55,635 bases of DNA from CAYJAY01 sp964368445 (GCA_964368445.1 CAYJAY010000014.1:1-55635), one strand, 5' to 3'; shown: positions 1-8,805, counted from the first letter of the stretch. The notes: generated by a model from the letters alone, not told the origin. Translations and numbers: made by a program.

Positions 1-15
1 TTTTTTGTATATAAA

Positions 16-83
16 TGCTTGATTTAGACTCGAACGGTTTACCACTTAGGAGGGGTTTATTATATCCATTTAACTAAGAGGCC
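16..83 (-). pseudogene. Degenerate tRNA-Arg(CCT)
   Basis: Read on the minus strand from 83, the first two thirds match the usual Firmicutes tRNA-Arg(CCU): a CCTCTTAGTTAAATGGATAT block (acceptor strand, T8-A9, D-arm with GG), then a loop CTCCTAA with anticodon CCT. The rest has decayed. The anticodon stem has two mismatches (A28:G42 and C30:U40 by standard numbering), the variable/T-arm segment is about 3 nt short, the T stem around TTCGAGT does not pair and the 3' acceptor strand does not complement the 5' strand. It is therefore unlikely to be a working tRNA. It could be a relic or the scar of an integration event that replaced the 3' half. The family likeness is from memory of consensus tRNAs. 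Confidence 0.6.
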
Positions 84-372
84 ATATACTAATAGTTTTT
101 CAAAACAAAATCTTGTTTTTTGGAATAGGTTTTTTTAACGTTACATAGATATTATAATGATTTTGCTTAATAAAATCAATCGAAATTTTAATATTTTTGA
201 TTTAATTGATTATTTGCTTTTGAAACCAAATGCTTTTAAGCGAAAAAATAACGTATTTTCCTATATTATTACGAAAAATCAAATTTTTTAAATTTATTTG
301 ATTTTCGGTTGCTCTATACTAGCAATTCTGATATTATGTATATAATACTAAAAAAGATTTTGGAGAACTGTT
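84..372. other. AT-rich intergenic region upstream of gmhA
   Basis: There is no convincing reading frame or RNA gene here. The stretch is very AT-rich with homopolymer runs. The only clear signal is near its right end: a promoter-like TTGCTC (309-314), 17 nt, TATTAT (332-337), followed by a GGAG ribosome binding site at 362-365 for the next gene. Confidence 0.5.
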
Positions 373-1020
373 ATGAAACAAAGAACAGAAAAACTTTTTG
401 AACAACTGTTACAACGTAGAACAGATCTTGAACCGCAAAGCGATAACATAAAACAGATGCTTAACATGATGGTCGAGACATACAATAAAGGTGGAAAAAT
501 TTTGATTTGCGGAAACGGCGGAAGCAACTCGGACGCAGAGCACATCGTCGCCGAACTCATGAAAGGCTTCATGCTTAAAAGGAAACTGCCGGAAGACTTG
601 AAAGCAAAGATGGCAGACCTTTTCGGATATGACGGAGAGTTTTTGGCAGATAATCTCCAAGGGTCGTTGCCGGCCATAAACCTTAACGCACATTGTTCGC
701 TTATGTCCGCATACGGAAACGACGTCGCTTCGGTCTATGCATATGCGCAACAGGTTTATGGATTTGCAAAGCCTGAAGACATGCTTTTGTGTTTAAGTAC
801 TTCGGGAATGGCGAGAAACGTTCGCTATGCGGCGAAGTTTGCAAAGATAATCGGCCTTCCCGTAGCGTCGCTCACCGGTGAAGAGGGCGGAAAGCTTAAA
901 TATGTTTCAAACTGCACAGTGTTTGCGCCGAGTTCGGAAACGCACATCATTCAAGAGTATCATCTTTCGATATACCACTTTTTGTGTGCGGCGGTTGAAT
1001 CGGAATTTTTTGACGAATAG
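373..1020 (+). CDS. gmhA: SIS-domain phosphosugar isomerase, GmhA family
   Basis: Predicted cytosolic 215-residue sugar isomerase domain protein of the GmhA (sedoheptulose 7-phosphate isomerase) type. The family signature CGNGGSNSDAEHIVAEL lies near residues 46-62, a second phosphate loop LSTSGMARNV near 141, and the C-terminal IIQEYHL segment carries the family's conserved Glu/His. GmhA usually reads TSGNS at the second loop; TSGMA here is a small departure, so the substrate could differ. GmhA normally starts heptose synthesis for LPS or glycosylated S-layers; no other heptose gene is in the window, so pathway assignment is inference. It is single, with its own terminator just downstream. 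Confidence 0.8.
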   Translation: MKQRTEKLFEQLLQRRTDLEPQSDNIKQMLNMMVETYNKGGKILICGNGGSNSDAEHIVAELMKGFMLKRKLPEDLKAKMADLFGYDGEFLADNLQGSLPAINLNAHCSLMSAYGNDVASVYAYAQQVYGFAKPEDMLLCLSTSGMARNVRYAAKFAKIIGLPVASLTGEEGGKLKYVSNCTVFAPSSETHIIQEYHLSIYHFLCAAVESEFFDE

Positions 1021-1033
1021 CCATGATGATTTA

Positions 1034-1067
1034 GCGGCAACAGGTAGTTTGCCGCTTTTGTTTTTTT
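1034..1067 (+). terminator. Rho-independent terminator after gmhA
   Basis: Inverted repeat GCGGCAA (1034-1040) and TTGCCGC (1049-1055) with an 8-nt loop, followed by a T-rich tail TTTTGTTTTTTT. It sits 14 nt after the gmhA stop. Confidence 0.85.
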
Positions 1068-1093
1068 ATTGGATTACTTTTTAAGGAGATTGT

Positions 1094-2320
1094 TTGTTGA
1101 TAAAGGGTGAACTTTTAGCTCCGGCCGGCGATTTTGAATGTCTTGATGCTGCGCTTTATTTTGGGGCGGACGCGGTTTATATAGGCGGAGAGTTTATGCA
1201 ACTTCGTGCACAAGCCGCTGCTTTTTCGCTTCCTAACATAGAAAAAGCTGCAACACTTTGTAGAGAAAAAGGGAAAAAGCTATATGTAACGGTCAACAGT
1301 TTTGCAAACAACCAAGAGATTGCAAAGCTTTTTGACTATGGTAAGGCTCTTAAAAATGCGGGGGTAGACGCCGCCATTGTGTCTGATATCGGTGCGCTCG
1401 ATGCACTTAAAAAAGGGTGTCCGGACCTTGAGATACATATAAGCACACAAGCAAACTGCATGAACTATAGTTCCGCTAATGTATACTACAATATGGGTGC
1501 GCAAAGAATTGTCCTTGCACGGGAACTCACACTTTCGGACATAGCCGAAATTAGGGCAAACACAAACAAAGATCTGGAGCTTGAGGCGTTTGTGCATGGA
1601 GCGATGTGTATGGCGTATTCCGGGCGATGTCTCATAAGTTCATACTTAACCGGACGAAGCGGAAACAGGGGAGACTGTGCACAAAGTTGTCGTTGGAGTT
1701 ATGGCTTAGTTGAACAAAAACGCCCCGACGAGATGTTTACCATTGAGGAAAGCGAAAACGGAATGGCAATATTGAGTTCAGAAGACCTTAACTGCCTTTC
1801 GTTTTTGGACAAGATAGCGAATGCCGGCGTGGTTTCGTTTAAAATAGAAGGACGAATGAAATCGAGATTTTATGTCGCGTCAACCGTCAACGCATACCGC
1901 AAACGAATGGACAACGTAGGGAGTGTCGACGACCTTCAAAAAGAACTTTCAAGCTTGAGCCATAGGCCATATTCAAACGGGTTTTATCTTGGCGAACGCG
2001 GAAAATATGTCGAGAACGTAAACGGTTATATAAGAGACTGTACGGTGGCTGCGCTTGTCACTGGGGATATGCAAGACGGTAAAGTTACCGTTATGCAACG
2101 AAACTATTTTAAAAAGGGCGATGTTCTTGAGGTTGTGTCACCAAACTCGATAGGCGAAAGTTTTGTTTGCGATTTAATTATCGACAAAAACGGCGATGTT
2201 TGCGACAAAGCCAACAAGGCAACCGAAGCGGTGATATTGTCATGTGATATCCCTCTTAAAAAGGGCGATTTTTTACGGACAAGACAAACAGAATACAACA
2301 AGGATAGGGCGGTATGGTAG
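1094..2320 (+). CDS. trhP: U32 family protein, TrhP-like tRNA hydroxylase
   Basis: A 408-residue member of the peptidase U32 family (YegQ/YrrO type). Family members once called collagenases are now known to hydroxylate tRNA uridine 34 in a prephenate-dependent reaction (TrhP). Visible landmarks are the N-terminal ELLAPAGDFECLDAAL, the family signature at residues about 166-180 (EAFVHGAMCMAYSGRC), and cysteines in GNRGDCAQSCRW expected to bind an iron-sulfur cluster, then FKIEGRMKS. The start is TTG at 1094 or the adjacent TTG at 1097, behind AAGGAG at 1083-1088. The stop overlaps the next U32 gene by 7 nt, so the two are translated together. Which RNA is modified cannot be read from sequence. 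Confidence 0.85.
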   Translation: MLIKGELLAPAGDFECLDAALYFGADAVYIGGEFMQLRAQAAAFSLPNIEKAATLCREKGKKLYVTVNSFANNQEIAKLFDYGKALKNAGVDAAIVSDIGALDALKKGCPDLEIHISTQANCMNYSSANVYYNMGAQRIVLARELTLSDIAEIRANTNKDLELEAFVHGAMCMAYSGRCLISSYLTGRSGNRGDCAQSCRWSYGLVEQKRPDEMFTIEESENGMAILSSEDLNCLSFLDKIANAGVVSFKIEGRMKSRFYVASTVNAYRKRMDNVGSVDDLQKELSSLSHRPYSNGFYLGERGKYVENVNGYIRDCTVAALVTGDMQDGKVTVMQRNYFKKGDVLEVVSPNSIGESFVCDLIIDKNGDVCDKANKATEAVILSCDIPLKKGDFLRTRQTEYNKDRAVW

Positions 2321-4356
2321 ACGTTGAGATACTTGCTCCGTGTGGCGGAAAAGAACAGCTTATAGCGGCGGTGAGGAGCGGGGCGAACGCCGTTTATCTA
2401 GGACTTTGTTCACACAACGCAAGGGCAAAAGCCGAAAATTTTGATAGCGAAACGCTCGTTTGGGCGGTTAGATTTTGCCATGCGCGAAACGTTAAAGTAT
2501 ACGTGACGTTAAACACGTTGGTAACCGACGACGAGATTCCCGAGATAATAGAGGCGTTAAGACTTGTTTCAAAAGCAGGTGCTGACGCCGTTATTGTTCA
2601 AGATCTTGCGGTTGCGAAACTTGTTAAAGAATGCCTCAAAGACGTTGAACTTCACGCGTCAACCCAGATGGCGGTTCACAATGTATCGGGGGTTAAGGCG
2701 CTTGAAAAACTAGGCTTTTCTCGCGTTGTTCTCGCGCGGGAACTCACTTTTCCCGAGATAGAACATATAACAAAAAATGTTTCGATTGAAACCGAGGTTT
2801 TTATACACGGCGCGCTGTGTGTTTCGATGTCGGGTTGTTGCTATTTGTCATCGATTTTAGGACAGATGAGCGGAAACAGAGGAAAGTGCAAAGGACCGTG
2901 TCGGCTTAACTTCAGGGCAAACAACCGAGAATATATATTGTCGCTTAAAGATATGTCGCAGATAGATTATGTTAAAAAACTTTCCGAGATTGGGGTTTCG
3001 TCTGTTAAAATCGAGGGAAGGTTAAAAGGTGCGGAATATGTTGCGCTTGCGGTCGATGCGGTTTTAAAGGCGAAAAACGGCGAACAATACGAAACAAAAC
3101 AACTTGAAGCGGCGTTTTCAAGAAGCGGGTTCACCGATGGATATATATCGGGGTGTCGGGATATCGATATGTTTGGGATTAGAACCCAAAACGACAAACA
3201 AAAAACAGAACAACTTGGGAAAAAACCAAATGAACTTTTTCGCAGAGAACGACAGTCGGTGGCGATTAAAGCTTTTGTCGAGATAACAAAAGAAAAGTCT
3301 GTTCTAAAAATATCAGACGGGTTAAACGAAGTTGAAACAGCTTTCGAGGGTGGACAAGTTCCGATAAAAAGTCCGACAAGCTATGAAACTGCGTTTCAAA
3401 GTGTTGCAAAAACGGGTGGAACTCCGTTTTTTGTGGATGAATTTAAATTTGTCAACAATCAACAACTTTTCATAAACGGTTCAAACATAAACACGGCGCG
3501 AAAAGAATTGCTCGAAGAGTTGCTTTTAAAACGAGAACAACGATCGTCGAAAGAGTTTTTTGAACCCGAAAAAGTTGTTTATAAAATAAGAGAAAAAAGT
3601 TCAAATTATTTTGTTAGTATAAGATTTGAAACATATTCTCAAACTCAAAACTTTTCAGCTTGGCAACTTGTAGATTTTTCGCTTCCTATCGACGAGATTA
3701 TAAAAAACATTGACGAGATTATGGCAAGAGGTTTAAAACCAAAGATAGAGATACCACGTCTGGTTTTTCCGTTAGATGAACAAACGATGGGGCAAAAGTT
3801 AGACAAACTTAAAGGCTATGGTTTTGACACGGTGACTGCGTCAAACATCGGCGGAATATATATGGCATTCGAAAGAGGGCTTAACGTCGAAGGCGGATTT
3901 GGGTTAAACATATTAAACAGCCTGTCGTTGGAGCAATATAGGTTGCTTGGGCTTTGCCGCTCAGAGCTGTCGTTTGAACTTTCGGCTAACAAGATAAAGG
4001 ATATACAAAAAAACATCGATGTTGGGATAGTTGCATATGGCTTTTTGCCCCTCATGTTTTTTAGAAACTGCCCGGCAAAGACAAAAAACGGCTGTGAAAA
4101 CTGTAGCGGTACGGCAAAAATTGTCGATCGAATGAACAAACAGTTTGTCGTTTTGTGTAGGCGAAAAAGATACTCGGTTCTTTTAAATCAAGTTTGTTTA
4201 GACGTTACAAAAAGGAATATCGAAAATATAGATTACAAAATGTATTATTTTACGACAGAAACCCCTGAAAGTTGTCACGAAATAATTAATGGAACGTTGC
4301 AAAAGCAAAAAGACATAAGTTTCACAAACGGCTTATATTTTAGAGAATTAATATAA
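2314..4356 (+). CDS. U32 family protein with DUF3656-like C-terminus, RlhA-like
   Basis: A 680-residue U32 protein. Residues 1-300 repeat the fold of the upstream gene (EILAPCGGKEQLIAAVRSGA, EVFIHGALCVSMSGCC, GNRGKCKGPCRLN, VKIEGRLKG). The extra C-terminal half, with a late Cys cluster (CPAKTKNGCENCSG, about 583-596), is the arrangement of the long YdcP/RlhA branch, which hydroxylates C2501 of 23S rRNA in E. coli. It starts at ATG 2314 inside the end of the previous gene. Two adjacent U32 paralogues of different length are common in Firmicutes. It should act in the cytosol on tRNA or rRNA; the target here is inference. Confidence 0.8.
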   Translation: MVDVEILAPCGGKEQLIAAVRSGANAVYLGLCSHNARAKAENFDSETLVWAVRFCHARNVKVYVTLNTLVTDDEIPEIIEALRLVSKAGADAVIVQDLAVAKLVKECLKDVELHASTQMAVHNVSGVKALEKLGFSRVVLARELTFPEIEHITKNVSIETEVFIHGALCVSMSGCCYLSSILGQMSGNRGKCKGPCRLNFRANNREYILSLKDMSQIDYVKKLSEIGVSSVKIEGRLKGAEYVALAVDAVLKAKNGEQYETKQLEAAFSRSGFTDGYISGCRDIDMFGIRTQNDKQKTEQLGKKPNELFRRERQSVAIKAFVEITKEKSVLKISDGLNEVETAFEGGQVPIKSPTSYETAFQSVAKTGGTPFFVDEFKFVNNQQLFINGSNINTARKELLEELLLKREQRSSKEFFEPEKVVYKIREKSSNYFVSIRFETYSQTQNFSAWQLVDFSLPIDEIIKNIDEIMARGLKPKIEIPRLVFPLDEQTMGQKLDKLKGYGFDTVTASNIGGIYMAFERGLNVEGGFGLNILNSLSLEQYRLLGLCRSELSFELSANKIKDIQKNIDVGIVAYGFLPLMFFRNCPAKTKNGCENCSGTAKIVDRMNKQFVVLCRRKRYSVLLNQVCLDVTKRNIENIDYKMYYFTTETPESCHEIINGTLQKQKDISFTNGLYFRELI

Positions 4357-4376
4357 AATGAAAGGCAGAATAAATT

Positions 4377-4955
4377 ATGCAACTTTTAAAACAAAGGATA
4401 TTAAAAGATGGAACGGTTCGAGAAGGTAAGATAATTAAGGTGGACAGCTTTTTAAATCATCAAGTTGACACAGTGCTTATGGACGAGATGGGGAAAGAGT
4501 TTGCGAAACGTTTCGAGGGCGAAAAGATAACAAAGATACTAACTATCGAAGCGTCCGGCATATCGATTGCAGTCATGGCGGCGAAACATTTCGGCAATGT
4601 TCCGGTGGTGTTTGCAAAAAAATCTGCGTCAAAAAACTTGAACAAAGAAGAACTTTTGACGGCAAAAGTTCATTCATACACAAGGGATGTTACATATGAC
4701 ATTCAAGTTTCGGGGCGGTTTATCACGAAACAAGACAAAGTTTTAATTTTAGACGATTTTCTCGCAAACGGACAGGCTCTTTTGGGGCTTATCGACCTTT
4801 TAAAACAAGCCGGTGCAACGCTTGCCGGTTGTGGCATAGTTATTGAAAAAGGTTTCCAAGACGGCGGCGGCATAGTTCGGGGAACAGGGGTTAGGGTTGA
4901 ATCTCTCGCTATAATAAAATCGATTGAAGATGGTAAAATTTTGTTTGAAGATTAA
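4377..4955 (+). CDS. xpt: Xanthine phosphoribosyltransferase
   Basis: A 192-residue type I phosphoribosyltransferase, full length for Xpt, which joins xanthine to PRPP to give XMP in purine salvage. The start MQLLKQRILKDGTVREG is typical of the family. The PRPP-binding loop VLILDDFLANGQALLGL lies near residues 122-138, with two adjacent acidic residues, and KKSASKNL is the family's flexible-loop region. It lies only 20 nt after the U32 pair and probably shares their transcript. There is no space for the purine riboswitch that often precedes xpt in Bacilli, so control must differ. Confidence 0.92.
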   Translation: MQLLKQRILKDGTVREGKIIKVDSFLNHQVDTVLMDEMGKEFAKRFEGEKITKILTIEASGISIAVMAAKHFGNVPVVFAKKSASKNLNKEELLTAKVHSYTRDVTYDIQVSGRFITKQDKVLILDDFLANGQALLGLIDLLKQAGATLAGCGIVIEKGFQDGGGIVRGTGVRVESLAIIKSIEDGKILFED

Positions 4956-4984
4956 TTGATATTGCAATTAATTTGTTGTATAAT
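4956..4984 (+). promoter_or_regulatory. Sigma-A type promoter for ktrB
   Basis: TTGATA at 4956-4961, a 17-nt spacer and TATAAT at 4979-4984, right after the xpt stop. It would give a leader of about 100 nt before ktrB. Confidence 0.75.
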
Positions 4985-5090
4985 TATATGCATATGCTTG
5001 CAACCTTAACTTTACAGAAATTAAAGGTGTTTGAATTTAAGTGCAAGGAAAACAACAGCATTGTGATTAAGTCGACTTAAATGTTCAGAT

Positions 5091-6491
5091 ATGTGGTTTG
5101 CAGAAAGGAATATAATTATAAGTTTGATAAGTGTGGACAAAGACAGATCTAAACCTGTGTTTAAAATGGGGTACCCAAGGAAAATTGCGCTTGGGTTTTT
5201 GTGTGTAATAATAATTGGAACTGTTTTGCTAAGTCTCCCTATATCGACCAAAGACGGAACTGCGACAAATCTTGTTGACAGTTTCTTCACGGCGGTTTCT
5301 GCCTCGTGTGTAACCGGGCTCGTAATCTACGATACCTTTACACATTGGTCTTTGTTCGGTCAACTGGTTATCTTGACGATGATCCAGATAGGTGGACTTG
5401 GTTTTATTGCGCTTATTGTGTCTTTTTATTTTTTCACAAACAAAAAAATAGGGCTTGAGACAAGAGGGCTTGTTATGGAAAGCCTTAACGGTATGCAGCT
5501 AAGCGGAATAGTTCGTCTTGCTCGTCTCATGATTGTTGGGTCTTTAATAGTCGAACTGCTTGGCGCGGCTTTGCTTTCGCTTCGTTTTATTCCACAGTTC
5601 GGTTTGCTTAACGGCATCTACACCAGTGTGTTTATCTCGATTTCGGCGTTTTGCAACGCAGGGTTTGACATTCTCGGAGTCAACGGACAGTTTTCGTCGC
5701 TCACGACATACAACGACGACCCTTATATTCTTTCGGTTATAATGGTTCTTATAATTCTTGGTGGACTAGGTTTTTTTGTTTGGTCCGACCTTATAAAAAA
5801 TAAGTTTAACTTTAAAAGCTATTCGCTTCATTCTAAGCTTGTCATAACGGTTTCGGCGTTTCTGATTGCTTTTGGAGCGGTATATTTCCTTATAGTCGAA
5901 TACAATCATTCGCTTGAAGGCATGTCGATTATCGACAAGTTGTTTAATTCGTTGTTTGGAGCAGTTACGCCACGAACCGCAGGATTTAATTCGGTCGATC
6001 AAACTATGTTCAGCGCAGGCGGACAAACAATTACAACGCTGTTAATGGCGGTTGGAGGAAGTCCCGGTTCGACCGCGGGAGGATTGAAAACAGTTACGCT
6101 TGCTGTGCTTTTTATTTCACTTAGAAAGACGCTTCGACCAAACAAAGGGGACAGTTATTTTGGAAGAAGTATCGAAGACGGAATAGAAAAAAAGGCGTTT
6201 TCGATAGCGGTTATATATTTTTCACTTATAATCTTTGGTTGTCTTGCGCTCTCGGCACTTTTGCCGAACGAACCGCTTGACAAGGTTGTTTTCGAGGTTT
6301 TTTCCGCAATGGGGACGATAGGTCTTTCGCTTGGAACTACGTCGGCTTTGACCGTTCCGGCAAAACTTCTTGTGGCGTTTTTGATGTTTTGTGGTCGGGT
6401 TGGAAGCCTTACTTTTATCATGATTTTTAAAGATGCGGTTCAAGTTCAAACCGGACTTACACGACCGAAAGAAAAAGTAAGCGTGGGATAG
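5091..6491 (+). CDS. ktrB: KtrB/TrkH potassium transporter membrane subunit
   Basis: Integral membrane protein of the Trk/Ktr/HKT superfamily, four M1-P-M2 repeats. Pore-loop signatures are visible in order: SASCVTGLVIYDT, SAFCNAGFDI, TPRTAGFNSVDQ and SAMGTIGLSLG, each with the conserved Gly that lines the K+ filter; GGSPGSTAGGLKT is also typical. It imports K+ (often with Na+) and needs the cytosolic gating subunit encoded next. The ATG at 5091 has no Shine-Dalgarno sequence; AGAAAGGA at 5102-5109 favours a later start such as TTG 5124 or ATG 5166 (MGYPRKIALGF), so the first 11-25 residues are doubtful. Confidence 0.9.
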   Translation: MWFAERNIIISLISVDKDRSKPVFKMGYPRKIALGFLCVIIIGTVLLSLPISTKDGTATNLVDSFFTAVSASCVTGLVIYDTFTHWSLFGQLVILTMIQIGGLGFIALIVSFYFFTNKKIGLETRGLVMESLNGMQLSGIVRLARLMIVGSLIVELLGAALLSLRFIPQFGLLNGIYTSVFISISAFCNAGFDILGVNGQFSSLTTYNDDPYILSVIMVLIILGGLGFFVWSDLIKNKFNFKSYSLHSKLVITVSAFLIAFGAVYFLIVEYNHSLEGMSIIDKLFNSLFGAVTPRTAGFNSVDQTMFSAGGQTITTLLMAVGGSPGSTAGGLKTVTLAVLFISLRKTLRPNKGDSYFGRSIEDGIEKKAFSIAVIYFSLIIFGCLALSALLPNEPLDKVVFEVFSAMGTIGLSLGTTSALTVPAKLLVAFLMFCGRVGSLTFIMIFKDAVQVQTGLTRPKEKVSVG

Positions 6492-6502
6492 GTTTGGATA
6501 AT

Positions 6503-6555
6503 TAGGAATGAGGAATTAGGAATTAGGAATGAAGGTGTGTTGGCTTGCGCCAACA
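6503..6555 (+). repeat. AATTAGGAATG repeat with GGC/GCC hairpin, copy 1
   Basis: A run of GGAAT(G/TA) units (TAATTAGGAATGAGGAATTA and so on) ends in GAAGGTG and a perfect 7-bp hairpin TGTTGGC-TTGC-GCCAACA (6538-6555). It fills the ktrB-ktrA junction. Related copies are at 15243-15268 and 21409-21442; the hairpin arms differ between copies yet stay paired. Confidence 0.75.
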
Positions 6556-6597
6556 GATTTTAGTTTTGATTATACAGTTGTTAAATATGGAGGAAAA

Positions 6598-7242
6598 ATG
6601 AAAACAGTTTTAATTATAGGGCTTGGAAGATTTGGAATTGAACTTGCAAAAAAGTTTATTTCTCTTGGTTGTGAGGTTATGATTGTCGACCAAAACGAGG
6701 ATAATATTGACGAACTTGTCTCTATATCGACCAATATTCAAATCGGCGATTGCACAAAGCTTGAGGTGTTGAAGTCTATCGGTGTTTCCGATTTCGACCT
6801 GTGTTATGTGTGTATTGGCGAAGATTTTAGAAGTAGCCTTATAATAACCGCCCTTTTGAAAGACCTTGGGGCAAAACGAGTTTTAAGCAAGGCCGGAAGC
6901 AGCCTTCACGAAGAGTTTCTTTTAAGAAACGGGGCAGACGAGGTTATATATGCCGAAAAGGTTGTTGCGGAGAAATATGCTATTATGAATGCGTCGGACA
7001 ACTATTTCGATTTTATGCAGTTTTCGGGGGACTATTCGATTTTTGAAATTGAACCCAAACAAAGTTGGATAGGAAAAACGATAGCGGAAGTTAACGTTAG
7101 AAACAAGTTTAACATCTCAATTCTTGCGGCGAAAAGTGGCGACAAAGTTTTGCCTATGCCGGGCGCAGATTATATGTTTGAAGAGGGACAAAGGATAATG
7201 ATTTTTGGCAAAAAAGGCATGGTTGAAAAGATGCTGGACTAA
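6598..7242 (+). CDS. ktrA: KtrA/TrkA-type K+ channel gating subunit
   Basis: A 214-residue cytosolic RCK protein that gates KtrB. The N-terminal Rossmann motif is GLGRFGIELAKKF, with an acidic Asp (IVDQNEDN) for adenine nucleotide binding; the C-terminal RCK_C domain runs from about residue 135 (FEIEPKQSWIGKTIAEVNVR). ATG 6598 is chosen because it has GGAGG 4 nt upstream and starts the Rossmann strand directly; the ATG at 6529 lies inside a repeat and would add an unrelated 23 residues. The last 220 nt exist again at 8551-8771 as a decayed copy. Confidence 0.9.
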   Translation: MKTVLIIGLGRFGIELAKKFISLGCEVMIVDQNEDNIDELVSISTNIQIGDCTKLEVLKSIGVSDFDLCYVCIGEDFRSSLIITALLKDLGAKRVLSKAGSSLHEEFLLRNGADEVIYAEKVVAEKYAIMNASDNYFDFMQFSGDYSIFEIEPKQSWIGKTIAEVNVRNKFNISILAAKSGDKVLPMPGADYMFEEGQRIMIFGKKGMVEKMLD

Positions 7243-7308
7243 AAACAGGGGTTTTATTGTCCGAATCTAACGATGTATGTAATTACAAACTGTAAAGGGT
7301 TTTATAAA

Positions 7309-8550
7309 ATGAACAACGAGAACAGCAATATCAAGATAGACAAACGTTTTAATATCCCGAGCTATGAACAATTTTTAGAGGATAACAAAACGAAAAAATT
7401 CAATAAATTGTGCATGACAGAGGTTATAAATGCCGATATGTCGATTGCTACGTTTGGCGAACAAAAATATTTCGACTCTAGTGCCGAAATTCTTGCCATG
7501 GGAAACATGGCTTATGTTCAGATGGGAATTGATCATCTCATAAAAGTATACGCACATACCTATAAATCGTTTATGGCGGTTGCGAATGACGAGATGAGCG
7601 ACGACGATTTTTATAATTTGATGAAAGCCAACCATGAACAATATGAACTTATAACGGCAAGTCAAACAGGCCTTGGCGGTGTGTCACGTTTTGTGTTGGT
7701 TTTTGGAAACGACTTGGTTGACCGAGCAAGAAGTACATATTTTATGAATAAAAAACTTCCGAACAACTTTATCGTTGCGAGCGACGAGCGAGAAAAGCTT
7801 TTATTTGAAGCAGAAAAAAATATTGAAAAGTTTGAACTTTTGAATCATGCAATTAACAACGACAAAGTGGTTCCGTTTTATCAAGGGATATATAACAACG
7901 ATGTTGGTGAAATAGGAAAATACGAAGCTTTAATGAGGATATACGACAAAGAGGGAAATGTTTATCCTCCGGGAATGTTCCTCGAAGCCGCAAAAAAACT
8001 GAAATTGTATATCCAGATAAGTAAAATTTTGATCGACAAAGCTTTGAAAGATTTTGAAGGAAAACGAAGTGAGCTGGGCTTAAACATTTCGATTATCGAC
8101 ATCGAATCGGAAGAATTTAGAAAATGGTTCATAAACAGGCTTTTGCAACATCCGACACCGGAAAAGGTTGTTATCGAGTTTGTTGAAACGGAAAACTATA
8201 ACAACAACGACGATCTGTTTTGTTTTTTAAACCAACTGCGTAACATCGGTTGTAAAATTGCAATAGACGATTTTGGCGTTGGGTTTGCAACATACACATC
8301 TATCGTTTCGCTTAAACCCGAAGTTATTAAAATAGATGGCGATATTGTTAAAAATCTTGCGACAAACGAGGACAACCAAACTATACTTAAATCTATAAAA
8401 TATATGGCGGATTTAATTAAAGCAAAAACCACCGCCGAGTTTGTTGAGGACGCAACTATTCAAGAGATAGTTGTAAAATATGGAATTAATAACTCGCAAG
8501 GATATCACTTCGCAAAACCGCTTCCAAAAGAACAGCTTGATATAAAATAA
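7309..8550 (+). CDS. EAL-domain c-di-GMP phosphodiesterase
   Basis: A 413-residue soluble protein. The C-terminal half (from about residue 170) is an EAL domain with its expected sites: KYEALMRI, LNIS, IEFVETE, AIDDFGVGFATY, IKIDGDIV, AEFVED and SQGYHFAKPLP. The acidic, Asn, Lys and Gln residues used for metal and c-di-GMP binding all seem present, so hydrolysis of c-di-GMP is likely. The N-terminal half resembles no domain I can name. The start at 7309 follows AAAGGG with 9 nt; an in-frame ATG at 7273 has no ribosome site. The gene is inserted between ktrA and a broken copy of the ktrA 3' end, which begins right after its stop codon. Confidence 0.85.
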   Translation: MNNENSNIKIDKRFNIPSYEQFLEDNKTKKFNKLCMTEVINADMSIATFGEQKYFDSSAEILAMGNMAYVQMGIDHLIKVYAHTYKSFMAVANDEMSDDDFYNLMKANHEQYELITASQTGLGGVSRFVLVFGNDLVDRARSTYFMNKKLPNNFIVASDEREKLLFEAEKNIEKFELLNHAINNDKVVPFYQGIYNNDVGEIGKYEALMRIYDKEGNVYPPGMFLEAAKKLKLYIQISKILIDKALKDFEGKRSELGLNISIIDIESEEFRKWFINRLLQHPTPEKVVIEFVETENYNNNDDLFCFLNQLRNIGCKIAIDDFGVGFATYTSIVSLKPEVIKIDGDIVKNLATNEDNQTILKSIKYMADLIKAKTTAEFVEDATIQEIVVKYGINNSQGYHFAKPLPKEQLDIK

Positions 8551-8771
8551 TCTCGGGGAACTATTCGATTTTTGAGATTGAACCCAAACAAAGTTGGATA
8601 GGGAAAATGATAGCGTAAGTTAACGTTAGAAACAAGTTTAACATTTCAATTCTTGCGGCGAAAAGTGGCGACAAAGTTCTGCCTATGCCGGGCGCAGACC
8701 ACATGTTTGAAGATGGACAAAGGATAATGATTTTTGGCAAAAAAGGAATGGTGGAGAAGATGTTGGACTAA
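8551..8771 (+). pseudogene. Fragment duplicate of the ktrA 3' end
   Basis: About 220 nt align without gaps to 7021-7242, the RCK_C end of ktrA, with about 15 differences (near 93 percent identity). One change turns a GAA codon into a TAA stop (AGCGTAAGTT against AGCGGAAGTT), and the fragment has no start, so it is not a gene. About half the differences are synonymous relative to ktrA, which suggests it drifted for a while as a coding paralogue or was copied from one. It begins immediately after the EAL stop codon. Confidence 0.9.
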
Positions 8772-8805
8772 ATAACATACTATTTTTTGAAAGGAAAAAA
8801 GAAAC

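Noticed and set aside
4956..5090. Possible riboswitch ahead of ktrB
   Set aside because: The 100-nt leader shows no clear paired core such as the ydaO/c-di-AMP type that often precedes ktr genes; only a promoter is supported.
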